This document shows, in pieces, positions 1 through 10,813 of a stretch of 64,000 nt of DNA (position 1 is the stretch's first letter; every line of letters begins with the position of its first letter). Both the position numbers and the translations under genes were made by a program. The notes under the pieces are model-generated. The model had not been told where the DNA came from, did no database searches, and worked only from the letters and a program-made list of their open reading frames with translations. The stretch is taken from positions 35,588,001 through 35,652,000 of the forward strand of contig JBITNC010000002.1 in NCBI GenBank assembly GCA_050084985.1. Direction: 5' to 3'. This stretch comes from Nageia nagi. Lineage: Eukaryota; Pinophyta.

Positions 1-336
1 CTTAATAAAATTGAAGTAATTTTTAGAAAATGGTAAATCTTCTTGAAAACTTTGAACCAAGGTAGATTTTCTTAAGCTTATCCCAAGCTTCCTTTGCTAA
101 GGTTGAAGAGGAAAGCATCAAGAGCACATCATTTAAAATTGCATGGAAGATCATGAAGGTTTCCAAGTCATTCTTCATGTTGTGAGCCTTTAGTGCCTTC
201 TCATATGTAAAAGGTACAAGGTTCTCATTCACTATTTTCCAAAGCTTCCTTGCCTATAATTCGCTCTCATTTAAGGTTCTCAAATCCCAAAGTTGGAACC
301 ATTAAGAATGTGTTTGGGTAAAAAGGAGTCTCCCAT
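1..336 (-). pseudogene. gag: Copia-1 gag, N-terminal fragment
   Basis: Translation from the ATG at 336 gives MGDSFLPKHILNGSNFGI, closely matching the start of the Copia-2 gag (VETFVPKHILDGSNFGI). The fragment goes on through a segment with LGSKFSRRFTI, also shared with Copia-2. Gag forms the particle that packages element RNA. There is a TAG where Copia-2 has Gln in ELQARKLW, and TAA codons follow RRFTIF, so the frame is broken. Capsid and zinc-knuckle parts lie beyond the left edge. Recognition rests on alignment to the Copia-2 gag in this window. Confidence 0.75.
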
Positions 337-3300
337 TTGCTACATAAGGATGTAAAAAAATAATAAGCATATGGTTCAATAAACAATATTATATGTTAAG
401 TTTTAACCAAGTAAATAATACATGTTAAATTTAACACTAGATACATGCTTGATTTGATTCATAAGTGCAAATATTTCACAACTCAAATAATAATCCATGT
501 ATCCAAATACATTTCTTATCTCAAGAACCATAGATGTAGAGTGCCATTATTGAGGCTTGTTTTCTTGTCTAAAAAATTAAGCTTTCACTTGTATTCCCAC
601 ACAAGAGAATCCCAAGTACTACCAGTCCTCAAATAGTTCACCTTGGTCAATATTATACACTCATAAGAAGTACCTACTATTTTCCAAGGTTATGATGTTT
701 ATTGGATTGGCCAAATTATTAATCTTGATTAGGTTTCAAGTTGTCCTTCTAGGTTATCAGTATAATCCTTGAATGAATGTGTAGACATGTGGTATCACTA
801 CACACATGTCTATCCACCTATTGGAGTTATGTTCTAACCAACAAAGGACTTATGGACAATTTAGAAGGATGAACTTTTCACCACTTGGATCATCAGACTT
901 AAAGGCTATAGTTTGCTTATTCTCACCTCATGGCTCTCCAAACAAATCATGTTACAGAATATACATGTGGATGTCTTCATTTTAAGAGGTTGCTTATTTC
1001 AATGTTTGCATTTTTGTTTGCATAAGCAAATAAATCAAAATGTGAAACATAAAGTAAAAGAGCATAAGTAAAAAACATCATCCATTAAATATTTGAAACC
1101 TAAATATCCAATGGAGCATCATCCATTCAAGATTTGAAACCTAAATGTTCAATGGGTTTTGTTTACCAACCCCTAAAGGACATCTATACATCATTCCTAA
1201 TCTTTCACAAGTTTATTTATAACTTTTGATAAAAAACTACTTAAAGAGGCATGCATAATATTCATAATTTGCACAAGTCCTTTTTTTGCATAAAAGTTTG
1301 ATTAAGGTAATCATTTAAAAACTAAGTAATAAACATGCATTATTTGCATAGAGATCTAAATTTTTTAAATAAAAGTTCATAAATTTTTTACCTTTTTACT
1401 TAAAAAATAAGGCTTAAAGCAATATGATCCCTAAAAATTAGTATGCTAGTTTACCTTAAAAATTAAAACCTAAGTATTTATGGAGGTAAAAAATTACTCC
1501 ATTTTTATCAAGAGTTAAAAAAAAATGCAATTTTAATTTGTGTAAGTACTAAAAGTGTATTTTTACCAAAGTAAAATTTTTCCACATTTTACTATTAAAG
1601 TACTTTAGCATGCCAAAGTAAAATTATGACCCTTCAAATAATTGTTCTTCATTTTTATTAAGGCTAAAACTACTTTCAAAGTATTAAAGAGAAAAAAATA
1701 ACCTTAGTATACTGGAGTGTTTAAAAAAAATTCTCTCTCTAATATTTTAAACACTTAGTAGAGAACTTTTAGAAAGTACTAACTCTATATTAATCAAAGC
1801 AAGTGTTTATTTTTAAGCCTTTAAAAAATGCCAAAAAGCTTAAAGTACTAGTAATTTAAAAAATTCCTTTAAAACTTGCTACATTTTTCTAAAAAAAAAA
1901 GAAAGGCATTTGAGATGAATGATAACTTTTTACTCAACATATTTGACCTTGTACACATTCCAATGCAATTTAAGAGAAATTCATGATGGGCAAGGTAGAA
2001 TGCTTTAAATTTGGAGTATCCTCTTAGTTAGAAATTTAATGCTTTTAGGTGCATCAATGATGGCTCACCTATATTTTTATAAAACATGCAATCAATCCGA
2101 GAACTCTTTAAAAAAAAGAGCATTAAATGAAAAAAAATGATAGCTTGCAAGTTCATTAAAGGCAATTAGGGTTCAAGGGAGGGAGAAGCTACCGAAGGAA
2201 GACCAAAGAGTAGCTGGTAGGGTGGGGAGGCCCTAAGAGCCACCTGCAACATAGAGAGGAGTGAAGAATAGTAGTGCATTAGGGCTACAATAGAGGCAAA
2301 GGTGAGGCTACAAGGCTAGTGGTATGAGGTCAAGCGACCACTTAGGGAGTTGTGTTTCCAAGCAAGGTATAAAAAATTTGGTTTGAGGGATTATACATCG
2401 CCTAAAAGGAGGAGAGGGGCCGAGTAGGGTAGATTAAGATCCACCACTTGAGTGGAGAAGGAGAGGCATATAATATTAGATGGGAATCCAAAGACTTAGC
2501 AAAAATAACCTATAAGATGGAGATTCAATGCACTGCATAAAATTAATAAGAGAGGGTCGAAGGTTGAGAGGCTAGGCCTAGAGGTGAACTGATGCATGAT
2601 AGAGAAGGAGGTAGTGGTAGCCAATAGGATTTCAAACACCCTTCATGTGATAGGGGAGGGCTTAAGTGGTGGCTAGCAGATAAAAGAAACTTTTGAAGCC
2701 TCAATAACAAATTTTTGAAAAACAAATTATATTTTGATTACAAAACTTGTAATTTTCTTTAAAAAAAAATTATATGTAAAAATTCCCATCATCAAGCTTT
2801 TGAAGCCTATTCTCCTTCTCTTGATTAGAGTAAAAATATATAGTAAAAAATAATGCATTTGTAATACTTCACAAATGTTGTATACTAAATTTTTTAAACA
2901 AAAAATTATATCAATTTAATAAGCAATTTGTTAAAAAAATTGCAAGTAGAGGAAAAAAATAGTATAAACAACAAAAAATAAAATTACATCATATTGCAAT
3001 TTTTTTGTTAGCCATAAGATTATAGTAGTATATATATAGAGCAATTTTATCAAACATAGAATTACAACTAACATAGAAAATGTTAGTATAAATAACAATT
3101 GCTTTATATTGATATTTAAAAAAAATATTTTGCAAAAAAATGAACTAGTATATAACATATATGCTAGTATCATAAATAAATAATCTAAAAAATAATAAAG
3201 AAAGAAGGAATTTATACATTCTCTTAATTTTACCTCAATAATGGAGTGTAGGATGAGGAATGAAGACCTTCAAGATGTTGAAGAAGAGCTTCTATACCAT
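337..3300 (-). other. Copia-1 untranslated leader (between PBS and gag)
   Basis: About 3 kb without a credible gene separates the PBS from gag. The part near gag (about 560-1160) and the part near the PBS (about 3180-3300) align with the Copia-2 leader. The middle does not: 2160-2680 is a purine-rich, relatively GC-rich stretch with no counterpart in Copia-2. The small ORFs here lack family features and I read them as chance ORFs. The 1200-2150 and 2700-3180 stretches are A/T-rich and hold nothing I recognise. Confidence 0.6.
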
Positions 3301-3312
3301 GCTTTGATACCA
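3301..3312 (-). other. Primer binding site of Copia-1
   Basis: Read on the minus strand this is TGGTATCAAAGC, two bases inside the LTR end. It matches the usual Copia PBS complementary to the 3' end of initiator methionine tRNA (TGGTATCAGAGC) except for one G-to-A change. Confidence 0.8.
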
Positions 3313-3314
3313 AA

Positions 3315-3812
3315 TGGGAGAATTGAACTATAAAATGAACAACTCTAAACTCTCAAGATCACATGAAAGCTCACAAATCACATCTACATAACTCACAAAG
3401 CAATCTTACAAAGATAACTCAAGATTTAAGTGGTTCCTCCAATTAGGAGTACATCCACTAACTAGATCTCTCTTAATCTCAAATATGAACTCTTACAATC
3501 TTCCTAAACTTTTCTCCTAAACACTATCCTATAGCATAACTTTACTCCACAAATTGGTATGTAATAACAAAGAGGAATCCTTCTATTTATAGCCAAAATC
3601 CCTTTTTGGATCACCCTTTTACCCAAAGTACAAAGGCATGACATGCACTCCCTTTTTTCCAAGGGGCATGCTCATGACATGGAGTGTAGGACAAGTTACA
3701 TTATCATATTCACTAATATACTTAACGTATCAAATGATACCCTTAAGTATTAGTGACTTTACATAGAAGATTATTATAAAACCATAACAATAATGCATTA
3801 TATATTCCAACA
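3315..3812 (-). repeat. Copia-1 5' LTR (498 bp)
   Basis: The repeat begins TGGGAG and ends CCAACA on the plus strand, so it has TG...CA ends, and it abuts the PBS at 3301-3312. A TATA box reads TATAAATAG on the minus strand at 3593-3601, the expected LTR promoter. It is not alignable over its full length with the Copia-2 LTR. The partner LTR lies outside the window. Confidence 0.8.
3593..3601 (-). promoter_or_regulatory. TATA box in Copia-1 LTR
   Basis: TATAAATAG on the minus strand within the LTR, in the orientation needed to transcribe Copia-1. Assigned by motif and position only. Confidence 0.55.
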
Positions 3813-3970
3813 ATATTTATACACTCCATGACCTTGTGTTGGTAGAGATCATGCCCTAGGTTGTTCTTTTTTATATTTCCCTATCATTTGATTAGGTCCA
3901 TATTGGAGTTGGATATTTTTCTTATTAGGTTGTCTTATTGGTGGTCTATTTTGATGTACATTGAACACAA
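3813..3970 (-). pseudogene. Unit F, left fragment of a split N/Q-rich ORF
   Basis: Between Copia-1 and Gyp-C the minus strand reads FNVHQNRPPIRQPNKKNIQL and continues with Gln, Asn and Lys richness. The same composition is seen just right of Gyp-C (NRKENPPQNNIHTNHNKK near 28600). Gyp-C therefore appears to have inserted into one older reading frame. The family of F is not recognised; a retrotransposon gag is possible. Confidence 0.4.
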
Positions 3971-4528
3971 TATAGACCAAAAAATGTGTAATTAATAAAT
4001 AAATACACAAATAAATAAATGATCTATGAGTTCAATGATAAGAAGCTCTATATCAAGTTATGCAAAATATACATGAACATATAAAATTTGATACAAAGTG
4101 GGGCAAGTTTCCAGTATGTATACAATCCTCAAGAGCAAAATAATAATGAATCTTCAAAGGATCATGATGATACTTTAGATGAGTTCATAATAGATATTTG
4201 CTATAATGGAACTACAAGTCATACCTCAAAATTTGGACCTCTTGATCTAGGAGGCACACACTGCTGGCTACGTAGAAGTGGCATGCTACTAATTGTATTG
4301 GATTTGTAGTCTTATGTGTCATGCAAGAGAGGGATAGAAGAGCTTAGAGAGTATAATAAATTATCAAGATAAGTAGCATCAAGAGACATCATGGGTTCAA
4401 TGTTTGGGACAACCACCTATCAGAGAGATCCGATAGGGATGTTAACCTTCACCTCTTGTATTTATAACTTGCATAGTAAATAGAAAGAATGAAAGCTGAC
4501 ACATAGCAATAAAAATAACCATTTATAT
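3971..4528 (-). repeat. Gyp-C 3' LTR, outer part (interrupted by Gyp-A)
   Basis: This aligns along its length with 27779-28340 of the Gyp-C 5' LTR, for example the shared stretches around GTAATTAATAAATAAATA and CATCATGGGTTCAATGTTTG. The remainder of the LTR resumes at 20537 beyond Gyp-A. Together the pieces total 735 bp, against 731 bp for the 5' LTR. A minus-strand TATAAATAC lies near 4450. Confidence 0.8.
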
Positions 4529-5358
4529 TATTATCACATAAAAATTTATTTATGAATTTAAATAAATGCATTCATTTACACTAATGCATACCTATAATAT
4601 TTAATGTATTGATATCAATACTTATCTTGAATATGGTTATAATGTCAATGTTTATTTTGAATATATTGTTATATTGAATATGAATATGTATTGTGAGCTA
4701 ATCCTATTTATGTAGGCACACGTCGACCTAAGGAGTAGGTCATATTATTATCTATATAAATAGGGATCTAATAATAAGTCCACATCGAGGAGATACATGA
4801 TCCCATATCTAGTCTTGATGATTGCAATCTCTTAGGTGTCTCTTGATACTGCCATTCAAGGCTAGGTTTGTGTACTTCCTTATGCGAGCATCCTGACAAT
4901 TTTAAGCTTATTTGAGTATCAAATAGAGAGCAATGAGAGTCCATGTGGAAGCACAAAGTCAATTCATAATGGAATACATTCTAACAAAGACCATCAATGC
5001 TCCTTTGTAGATGAAAGTAGACGACCAATGCTCCTTCCAAGCACAAAATAGATCACTTACAATCCTCTTTTTGGATTATTTGGCTCTACAACTTTGGGTG
5101 TAAACTCCATTAGTTGTTGAGGCTTTATTAGTATCTTTCATTCATTGATATAAGGTACATTATATAAGGTAAGTACACAAATTCAATCTTGTTTGGTAAT
5201 TTCATTTCAATTATAGTTATTCATTATCTTCTATATCAACTTGTCTTATTAAAAATTGCAATCCATTAGCTTAGAATTTATAAATAGATATATGTATCTT
5301 TTGGGATTGTAGATATTCATTTATTTGCATTATTGAATACACTTTTATTTGTAAACAT
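4529..5358 (+). repeat. Gyp-A 5' LTR (about 830 bp)
   Basis: This aligns throughout with 19706-20535; both begin TATTATC.CATAAAA and end TTTATTTGTAAACAT. The two copies differ at many scattered positions, so Gyp-A is clearly older than Copia-2. A TATA box lies at 4755-4763. The minus-strand ORF at 4768-4962 also occurs in the other LTR and is a by-product of the repeat, not a gene. Confidence 0.85.
4755..4763 (+). promoter_or_regulatory. TATA box in Gyp-A 5' LTR
   Basis: TATAAATAG, conserved at 19932-19940 in the other LTR. It is in the right orientation to drive Gyp-A transcription. Confidence 0.55.
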
Positions 5359-5361
5359 TTT

Positions 5362-5377
5362 TGGTGAACCCGATGTG
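5362..5377 (+). other. Gyp-A primer binding site
   Basis: TGGTGAACCCGATGTG starts three bases after the LTR and is preceded by a T run. TGGTGAACC or a close form also follows the 5' LTR of Gyp-B, Gyp-C and Gyp-D in this window. The tRNA partner was not identified. Confidence 0.65.
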
Positions 5378-5451
5378 AATCATAAGTAGTTGTGCTAAAA
5401 CCCTAGGGTTTTAGTTAGGACTAAGAAGTAATTTTGTGAGTTGTTTTTAGA

Positions 5452-6545
5452 CATGGAGTAGTTAAGAGTATTCTTGCAAAGTCTTTCAAAAAGAGATATT
5501 GATGAACTCTTGGGAGATATTTAGTGTGATGGAAAAGAAGCATCTAATGAAGAATCTAACCTTGGTTATGGAAGTAACAATGATAACATTCAAGCTACTA
5601 TTGAGGGTATGCAAAGATAGATTAATCAACTCGCAAGAGGATCAATTCAGCTAGATAATCCAATTGAGTCTGCATGCCACCACTAGATTATAAAGATCCT
5701 AAATTTTGTAAGTTTAGTGGGGAGTGAGATCCCAAGAGATATTTGCAAGGGTTTAAAGATGAGTGTGAGCTCAAAATTAGTGTGGATTTGAGACTACAGG
5801 TGAAGTTCTTTCCTCATAGTTTGGAAGGAGAGGCTCATGAATGGTTCTATTCTCTACTTGAAAGGTCAGTTGCATCATTTTGAGAATTGAGTTACTTATT
5901 TATAGAATAGTATAAGCATAACATCAAGCATGAAGTCATGGTTTTGGATCTATGTTCTATGAGGTAAGGTAGTAATGAAAATATTGAAAGGTTTGTTGTA
6001 CAGTTCAAGAAAACATGGAAATAAATCAAAACAAAGCTTATAGAAAAAGAGGTAAATAATATTCTCAAGGATGCTATCTTATTATCTTTACAATCTTATG
6101 TCAATTATTATACACATATAGCATTTTTTGATATGACATATAAGCTATTGGAAAAAGAAAAAATCCTCATGAAGTTAAGGCTTGTGAAATATCAAGATGA
6201 TGACAAACCTAGGGCCAAGGATAAGAAGCTACAATCACTAAAGAAAGATAAATCCATTCATGTGGTAGAAAAGGAAAATGAAAATAAAGAAAATAAATTT
6301 ATAAATTTTTCTATAGTTCCCAGATTTATCTTGAAAGATCTAATGGAAAGGGGACTATTACAACCTTTACCTAAATAAGAGGAAGATGAATTAGCAAAGA
6401 GGCTAGCATGGTACAAGGAAGATAGATATTGCAAATATCATAAAACCAAGGGGCATACCACTAATGGGTGTGGAGGCCTAAGAAATAAAATATAAAGGCT
6501 TATAGAGGATGGGTTATATGTTTGTCCTACCAAAGTTAAAGATAT
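5452..6545 (+). pseudogene. gag: Gyp-A gag (broken)
   Basis: One frame (ATG 5452, also 5674) carries a typical Gypsy gag. A capsid-like segment contains LEGEAHEWFYSLLERS near 5820-5870, a lysine-rich linker follows (6190-6300), then FILKDLMERGLLQPLPK. A zinc knuckle CKYHKTKGHTTNGC lies at 6430-6471. The knuckle is C-X2-H-X4-H-X4-C, as seen in Tat-type gags. Several TAG, TGA and TAA codons interrupt the frame, mostly explicable as C-to-T or G-to-A changes. The frame continues up to the Copia-2 insertion at 6545 and resumes after 15220. Confidence 0.75.
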
Positions 6546-7034
6546 TGAAGGATTTGAACTAGATCTAAACAAATCCTCTAGGACCTTAGACTAGGAAACT
6601 CAAGTGTACACAAGATAACACAATCACTCAAGATAACACATCAATATAATGTGGTTCCTCCCTCCTTGGGAGTACATCCACAACTAGTTCTCTTATTCTC
6701 AAATCTATGTCTCTCTTACAACTATTCTCTAGCTCTCTCCTACACAACCAAGTAGAGTAATCTTACTCAAAACTTAGATATATTTACATGAAGAGAGGCC
6801 CTCTATTTATAGGTTGAGAGCACCTCCCTAACCTTCCTTTAACCCAAGGGTAAGGTTAGGGTTACATTAAATGTACCACCAAACTTCAACCTACCAACTA
6901 ACTCCTTTGGTAAAGTCAAAGTCTACATATTAAAGAATTCTATTAATCTCTTAAGGTATCTACATACCTTTAAGTGATTAATTGAATTTACAAGGAGTCT
7001 AGATATTCACAATATTTCATTACAAATTCTAACA
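6546..7034 (-). repeat. Copia-2 3' LTR (489 bp)
   Basis: Plus-strand ends are TGAAGG...TAACA. By reading, it is identical to 14727-15215 except A at 6792 against G at 14973. It lies next to the PPT, so it is the 3' LTR of this minus-strand element. TATAAATAG is at 6803-6811 on the minus strand. Confidence 0.95.
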
Positions 7035-7045
7035 CTCCCCCTTAA
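7035..7045 (-). other. Copia-2 polypurine tract
   Basis: Minus strand TTAAGGGGGAG directly abuts the LTR start TGTTAG. This is the classic Copia plus-strand primer site. Confidence 0.85.
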
Positions 7046-7531
7046 TGCAATATTGGGATAGAGCGTAGAAGAGAGAAGAGAGAGAGTAAGAGAGAGTTCT
7101 CCTCCATAGAGATACAAGTGGAGATGAGAACTTTTACATATTTTGAGAATCTTTTTGAGAACTAGTATGAGACTCACAACATTACCATTTGACAAAAATG
7201 GTTTACAATACAATCATTAACCACAACTGGTTTCACTGTACATAGTAGTCGATCAACTTTAAGCTGACATGTGAGTCTCCATGAGCTTGCTTTCACAAGG
7301 TGAGTAACCTGCATTTTCTGAAGAAGATCCTGCATGCTACAAGCAACTCATGAACAAAATCAGTTAGATGCATCATATATTCAAATAAGAGAATTAAATA
7401 ATGCCATCTTATAAATAACTGATCAATGGTGCACTATAAGCCATCACGGAGATGCCAAGCCATTACTCATAGTCACCTGTTGTATATAGACATGTGTTGA
7501 TTTTAAAAATAGAGCATAAAAATTGTACAAC
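7046..7531 (-). other. Copia-2 3' untranslated region, inner part
   Basis: No coding motif is seen on either strand. Together with the hairpin array this makes about 0.8 kb between the pol stop and the PPT, longer than usual for a Copia element. The ORF at 7007-7213 overlaps the LTR and PPT and is not a gene. Confidence 0.6.
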
Positions 7532-7793
7532 GAGTTTCTCATGTAGAGCAAACTCACCACGGAGGTATAGAATGTACAACAAGTTCGTCACGCAAAGCGA
7601 ACTTACCACGGAGGTATATTAAATTACATGCTCAAAATTTGTACAATAAGTTTCTCATGCAGAGCAAACTCACCACGGAGGTATAAAATGTACAACAAGT
7701 TTGTCACGCAGAGCAAACTTACCACTGAGGTATAAAATAATCAACACTCTATAACAACAATTGTACAACAAGTTTGTCACGCAGAGCAAACTT
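7532..7793 (-). repeat. Array of five short hairpins in the Copia-2 3' region
   Basis: Five 24-nt inverted repeats start at 7532, 7581, 7648, 7697 and 7770. The commonest form on the plus strand is AAGTTTG, loop TCACGCAGAG, CAAACTT. Copy 2 (7581-7604) reads AAGTTCG...CGAACTT: both arms changed and pairing is kept. Starts are spaced 49, 67, 49 and 73 bases, and a conserved ACCACGGAGGTAT follows most copies, so a two-hairpin unit seems duplicated. Copies 1 and 3 share a loop beginning CTCATG, and copies 2, 4 and 5 one beginning GTCACG. Function is unknown; an RNA structure in the element transcript is an inference. Confidence 0.8.
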
Positions 7794-7864
7794 ACCACGG
7801 AGGTCTAGAATGTACAATCAAAAAAGGCCTCTTAGAGGTGAAGTTGTCATCACTAACAAAAGTT

Positions 7865-8536
7865 TTAAACTGCACTCCCCCTTGAGGGCAACTTCACCAA
7901 CCCTAGAGAATCCCTAAGCTTGTAGAACTGAGCTTCAGGAAGGGGCTTGGTGAACAAATCAGCAGAGTTGTCAGTAGATGGACAATACTGCAAGTGTATG
8001 ATGTCATCTAGAACCTTCTCCCTGATAAAATGAGCTTGGATTTCTACATGTTTGGTTCGCTGATGGAACACAGGATTCTTAGCCAAAGAGATAGCTGATT
8101 GATTATCTGACGAAATAAGAGATGGGCCATTTTGCGTATACCCAATGTCGTTCAGAAGATGTCTTAGCCAAATAGCTTCTTGGGCGGAAACAGACATGGC
8201 TCGATATTCGGCTTCAGTGGTAGAAAGAGTTACAGTAGGTTGCTTCTTGGAAGCCTAAGAGATAGCACCTGAACCAATGCTAAACACATATGCAGAGGTT
8301 GATTTTCTGTCATCTCGATCTCCCCCATAATCAGAATCTGAGAACCCTGAGAGAACAATCGAGGGCACTTTGGAATACTTAAGAGCAAGATCCTTTGTCC
8401 CTGCGACATACCTCAAGATTTGCTTAACAGCATTGAGGTGTTCAACATATGGTTTTTGCATGAATCATGCCATTAGATTCACTGCAAAGGTAATATCAGG
8501 TCGAGAGATAGTCAGATACAGAAGACTACCAATCAA
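7865..8536 (-). pseudogene. pol: Copia-2 RNase H domain (end of pol)
   Basis: This is the same frame as the RT. It contains GFSDSDYGGDRDDRKSTSAY, then KKQPTVTLSTTEAEYRA, then SDNQSAISLAKNPVFHQRTK and the terminal HLQYCPSTDNSADLFTKPLP, the standard order of a Copia RNase H with its Asp, Glu and Asp residues. TGA at 8465-8467 (expected Arg) and TAG at 8255-8257 (expected Trp in SWASKKQ) interrupt it. The enzyme degrades RNA in the RNA:DNA hybrid. The frame ends at TAA beside a second purine tract. Confidence 0.9.
7874..7885 (-). other. Second PPT-like tract at the end of Copia-2 pol
   Basis: Minus strand TCAAGGGGGAGT overlaps the last pol codons, about 830 bp before the true PPT at 7035-7045, which has the same AGGGGGAG core. 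It may be an old PPT left behind when the region downstream was gained, or an internal priming site. Not tested. Confidence 0.5.
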
Positions 8537-9700
8537 TTATCTATAAGCTGTAGCATCAGCCAACTGAGAATCTGAGCTCAGTGAGACAACGATTCTAGGA
8601 GAAATAGGTATGGCAACATATTTACACTCTTCCATTCCAAACTTTTGCAAGATGTCTGATATATACTTAGATTGACTAAGATAAGTACAATCTTTGTGTT
8701 GGTATACTTGCATCCCAAGATAGTAATGCAATAGACCTAGATCAGTCATTTCAAATGTTGCCTTGAGTTTGGAGATGCACTCTTGGATGATTTTAATATT
8801 ATTGCCTGTTATGAGAAGATCATCCACATAAAGGAGAATTATGACCACGTCTTGTCCTTGATTGAGTACATATAGATCTGAATCTGAGAAGCACTTGGAA
8901 AAACCAATATCTGCAAAGAATCCTAAAATTTTCTTGTACCATGCTCTAGGTGCTTGCTTCAGTCCATACAAAGACTTCTTTAGTTTGCACACAAGAGTCT
9001 CTTTTCCTTCTGGAATAAATCCTTCTGGTTGATTCATGTAGATTTCAACATCTAAGTCACCATTGAGAAATGCACTTTTGACATCAAGTTGAAAAGCTTT
9101 CCATCCTTGAGCTGTAGAAAGAGCAAGAATTATTCTGACAGTAGGCATCTTGGCTACAGGAGCAAAGGTTTCCTCATAATCAATACCATATTTCTGAGCG
9201 AATCCTTTGGCCACTAATCTTGCCTTGTATTTTGCAATTTTTCCATCAGAATTGTACTTGACCTTGTATATCCATTTATTACCAATCACATTTTTCTCAT
9301 TGGGATAAGGAACTAAATCCCAAGTTTCATTTTTCATTAGTGCCTCATACTCAACTTTCATAGCTTCCATCCAACACTCTTGCTTGGAAGCTTCTTTGAA
9401 GGTTGATGGCTCATGCATATTATCAATTTTGGCAAATAAGGATTTATTCAAGGTCATACTTCTTGTAATTCTCTGAGCTAGAGAATTTTGCTCTTGTGGT
9501 GACTTCTCTACATGCTCATCCAACCAGTTAGGTGCAGGCGAAGAATCATCTGTATCAGACACTTTAGCATGAGAGGTTGTATCCTCAGAAAGTTCATTGA
9601 ACTTAACATCCCTAGACACAAAGACTATTTTATGGGATGAAGAGTAGAGCCTGTAACCTCTATGCTGATTATCATACCCGATAAAGATGCATTTTTCTGA
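8537..9700 (-). pseudogene. pol: Copia-2 reverse transcriptase domain
   Basis: A 360-codon open stretch starts at Met 9619, with the same frame open upstream to 9704. RT blocks in order are NKWIYKVKYNSDG, KARLVAKGFAQKYGIDYEET, FAPVAK, QLDVKSAFLNGDL, CKLKKSLYGLKQAPRAWY and the catalytic LLYVDDLLITGN, then DLGLLHYYLGMQV. Both catalytic Asp residues of YVDD are intact. The frame ends at TAA 8537-8539, where Gln is expected in YRQLIGSLLYL. The domain copies element RNA into DNA. This is the best preserved domain in the window. Confidence 0.95.
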
Positions 9701-10813
9701 TTATTTATCGAGCTTCTTTCTTTTCTCTGAGGTAATGAAGGAAAATGCATCACAACTGAAGATTCTGAAGTGTGAGAGGTTAGGTTTCTTTCCTGTCCAT
9801 GCTTCATATGGAGTTTTACCTTCAACTGCCTTAGTAGGACACCTATTTAGGGTGTGAATAGCAGTGTGTACAGCTTCGCCCCATAAGAAACTAGGAAGGT
9901 TACCCAACATGCATCTTGCCATTTCCATAATGGTGCGATTCTTCCTTTCAGCAACTCCATTTTGCTGAGGGGTGTAAGGGATTGTGAATTGTCGCTTAAT
10001 CCCGTGTTTAACACAAAATTTGTTAAACTCATTGCTATTATATTCACCCCCATTGTCAGATCTCAGCATTTTGATCTTAAAATCAGTTTGATTTTCAACA
10101 AGTGCCTTGAAGTCTTGAAACCTGTCAAAAGTTTGATCCTTGTGCTCAAGTAGATAACCAAATGTCATCCTACTGAAGTCATCAATGAAGGTCAGAACAT
10201 AAGAAGCTCCACCTAGTGACTTAGTCTGAAAAGGACCCATCAAATCTGAATGCACAAGTTGAAGAGGACAAGTAGCCCGAGTTGCCTTATCTTTTTCAAA
10301 CTTTTGCCTATGCATCTTTCCTAGAATGCACCTTTCACAAAGACCAACTGTGGGTGAAATATTAGGTAAACCTTCCACAAGTTCTTGAGTTTTCATAGCT
10401 TGAATACTCTTGTGGTTAAGGTGTCCTAATCGTTGATGCCAAAGATTACCTTTTGAATAAACATTTGTAGCAAGACAAATCTTTGAAGGTACTTGATCCA
10501 CAATATAAAGGTCATTCTTTACTGATCCTTTCATCAAAGTGGCAAGTCCTTTCTTAACACACCAAGAGTGTGAGGTAAACTCAAATGAGCATCCTTTCCT
10601 TGTAATTTGAATCACGGAGATGAGATTCATCCTTAGTTTAGGCACATAAAAGACATTATCAAGAGCCTTTCCATGAATCTTCACACTCCCTATTCCGTGA
10701 ACATCAAGGACTGTATTATCACCTATCACAACTGCATCCTTTTTGTACTTATGAAAGTTTTCAAACTTATCTTTTTCATAACACATGTGATTAGTGCATC
10801 CTGTATCAACAAT
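9701..10813 (-). pseudogene. pol: Copia-2 protease and integrase domains
   Basis: The aspartic protease motif IVDTGCTNHM follows directly after the TAG at 10814-10816. Next come the integrase zinc finger (WHQRLGHLNHKS ... LCERCILGKM) and the catalytic core with Asp in VHSDLMGPF, Asp in LRSDNGGEY and Glu in NGVAERKNR, all present. The domain joins element DNA to the chromosome. The frame is stopped by TAA at 9701-9703, after which SEKCIFIGYDNQHRGYRLYS continues in frame. Smaller ORFs on both strands here are shadows. Confidence 0.95.

Larger units (their letters stand above)
1..3812 (-). mobile_element. Copia-1: partial Ty1/Copia LTR retrotransposon, 5' part
   Basis: The 5' LTR (3315-3812), a tRNA-iMet-like primer binding site (3301-3312), a leader of about 3 kb and the first codons of gag (336 downward) are present in minus-strand order. 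The rest of the element lies left of the window. It belongs to the same family as Copia-2: the gag start, the leader next to gag and the leader next to the PBS can all be aligned by eye. Gag already carries nonsense codons, so the copy is defective. No TSD can be tested because only one end is visible. Confidence 0.85.

Noticed and set aside
4768-4962. ORF in Gyp-A LTR (also 19945-20139) as a conserved gene
   Set aside because: Its duplication is explained by the two LTR copies, not by selection on a protein.
6546-7034. Solo LTR interpretation
   Set aside because: A partner at 14727-15215, PBS, PPT and matching TSDs show a full element.
7532-7793. CRISPR-like array of palindromic repeats
   Set aside because: Only five units, unequal spacing, spacers themselves repeated, no cas genes, plant retrotransposon context.
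9625-10053. Extra minus-strand ORFs overlapping integrase
   Set aside because: Wrong frame relative to the integrase core; no motif.
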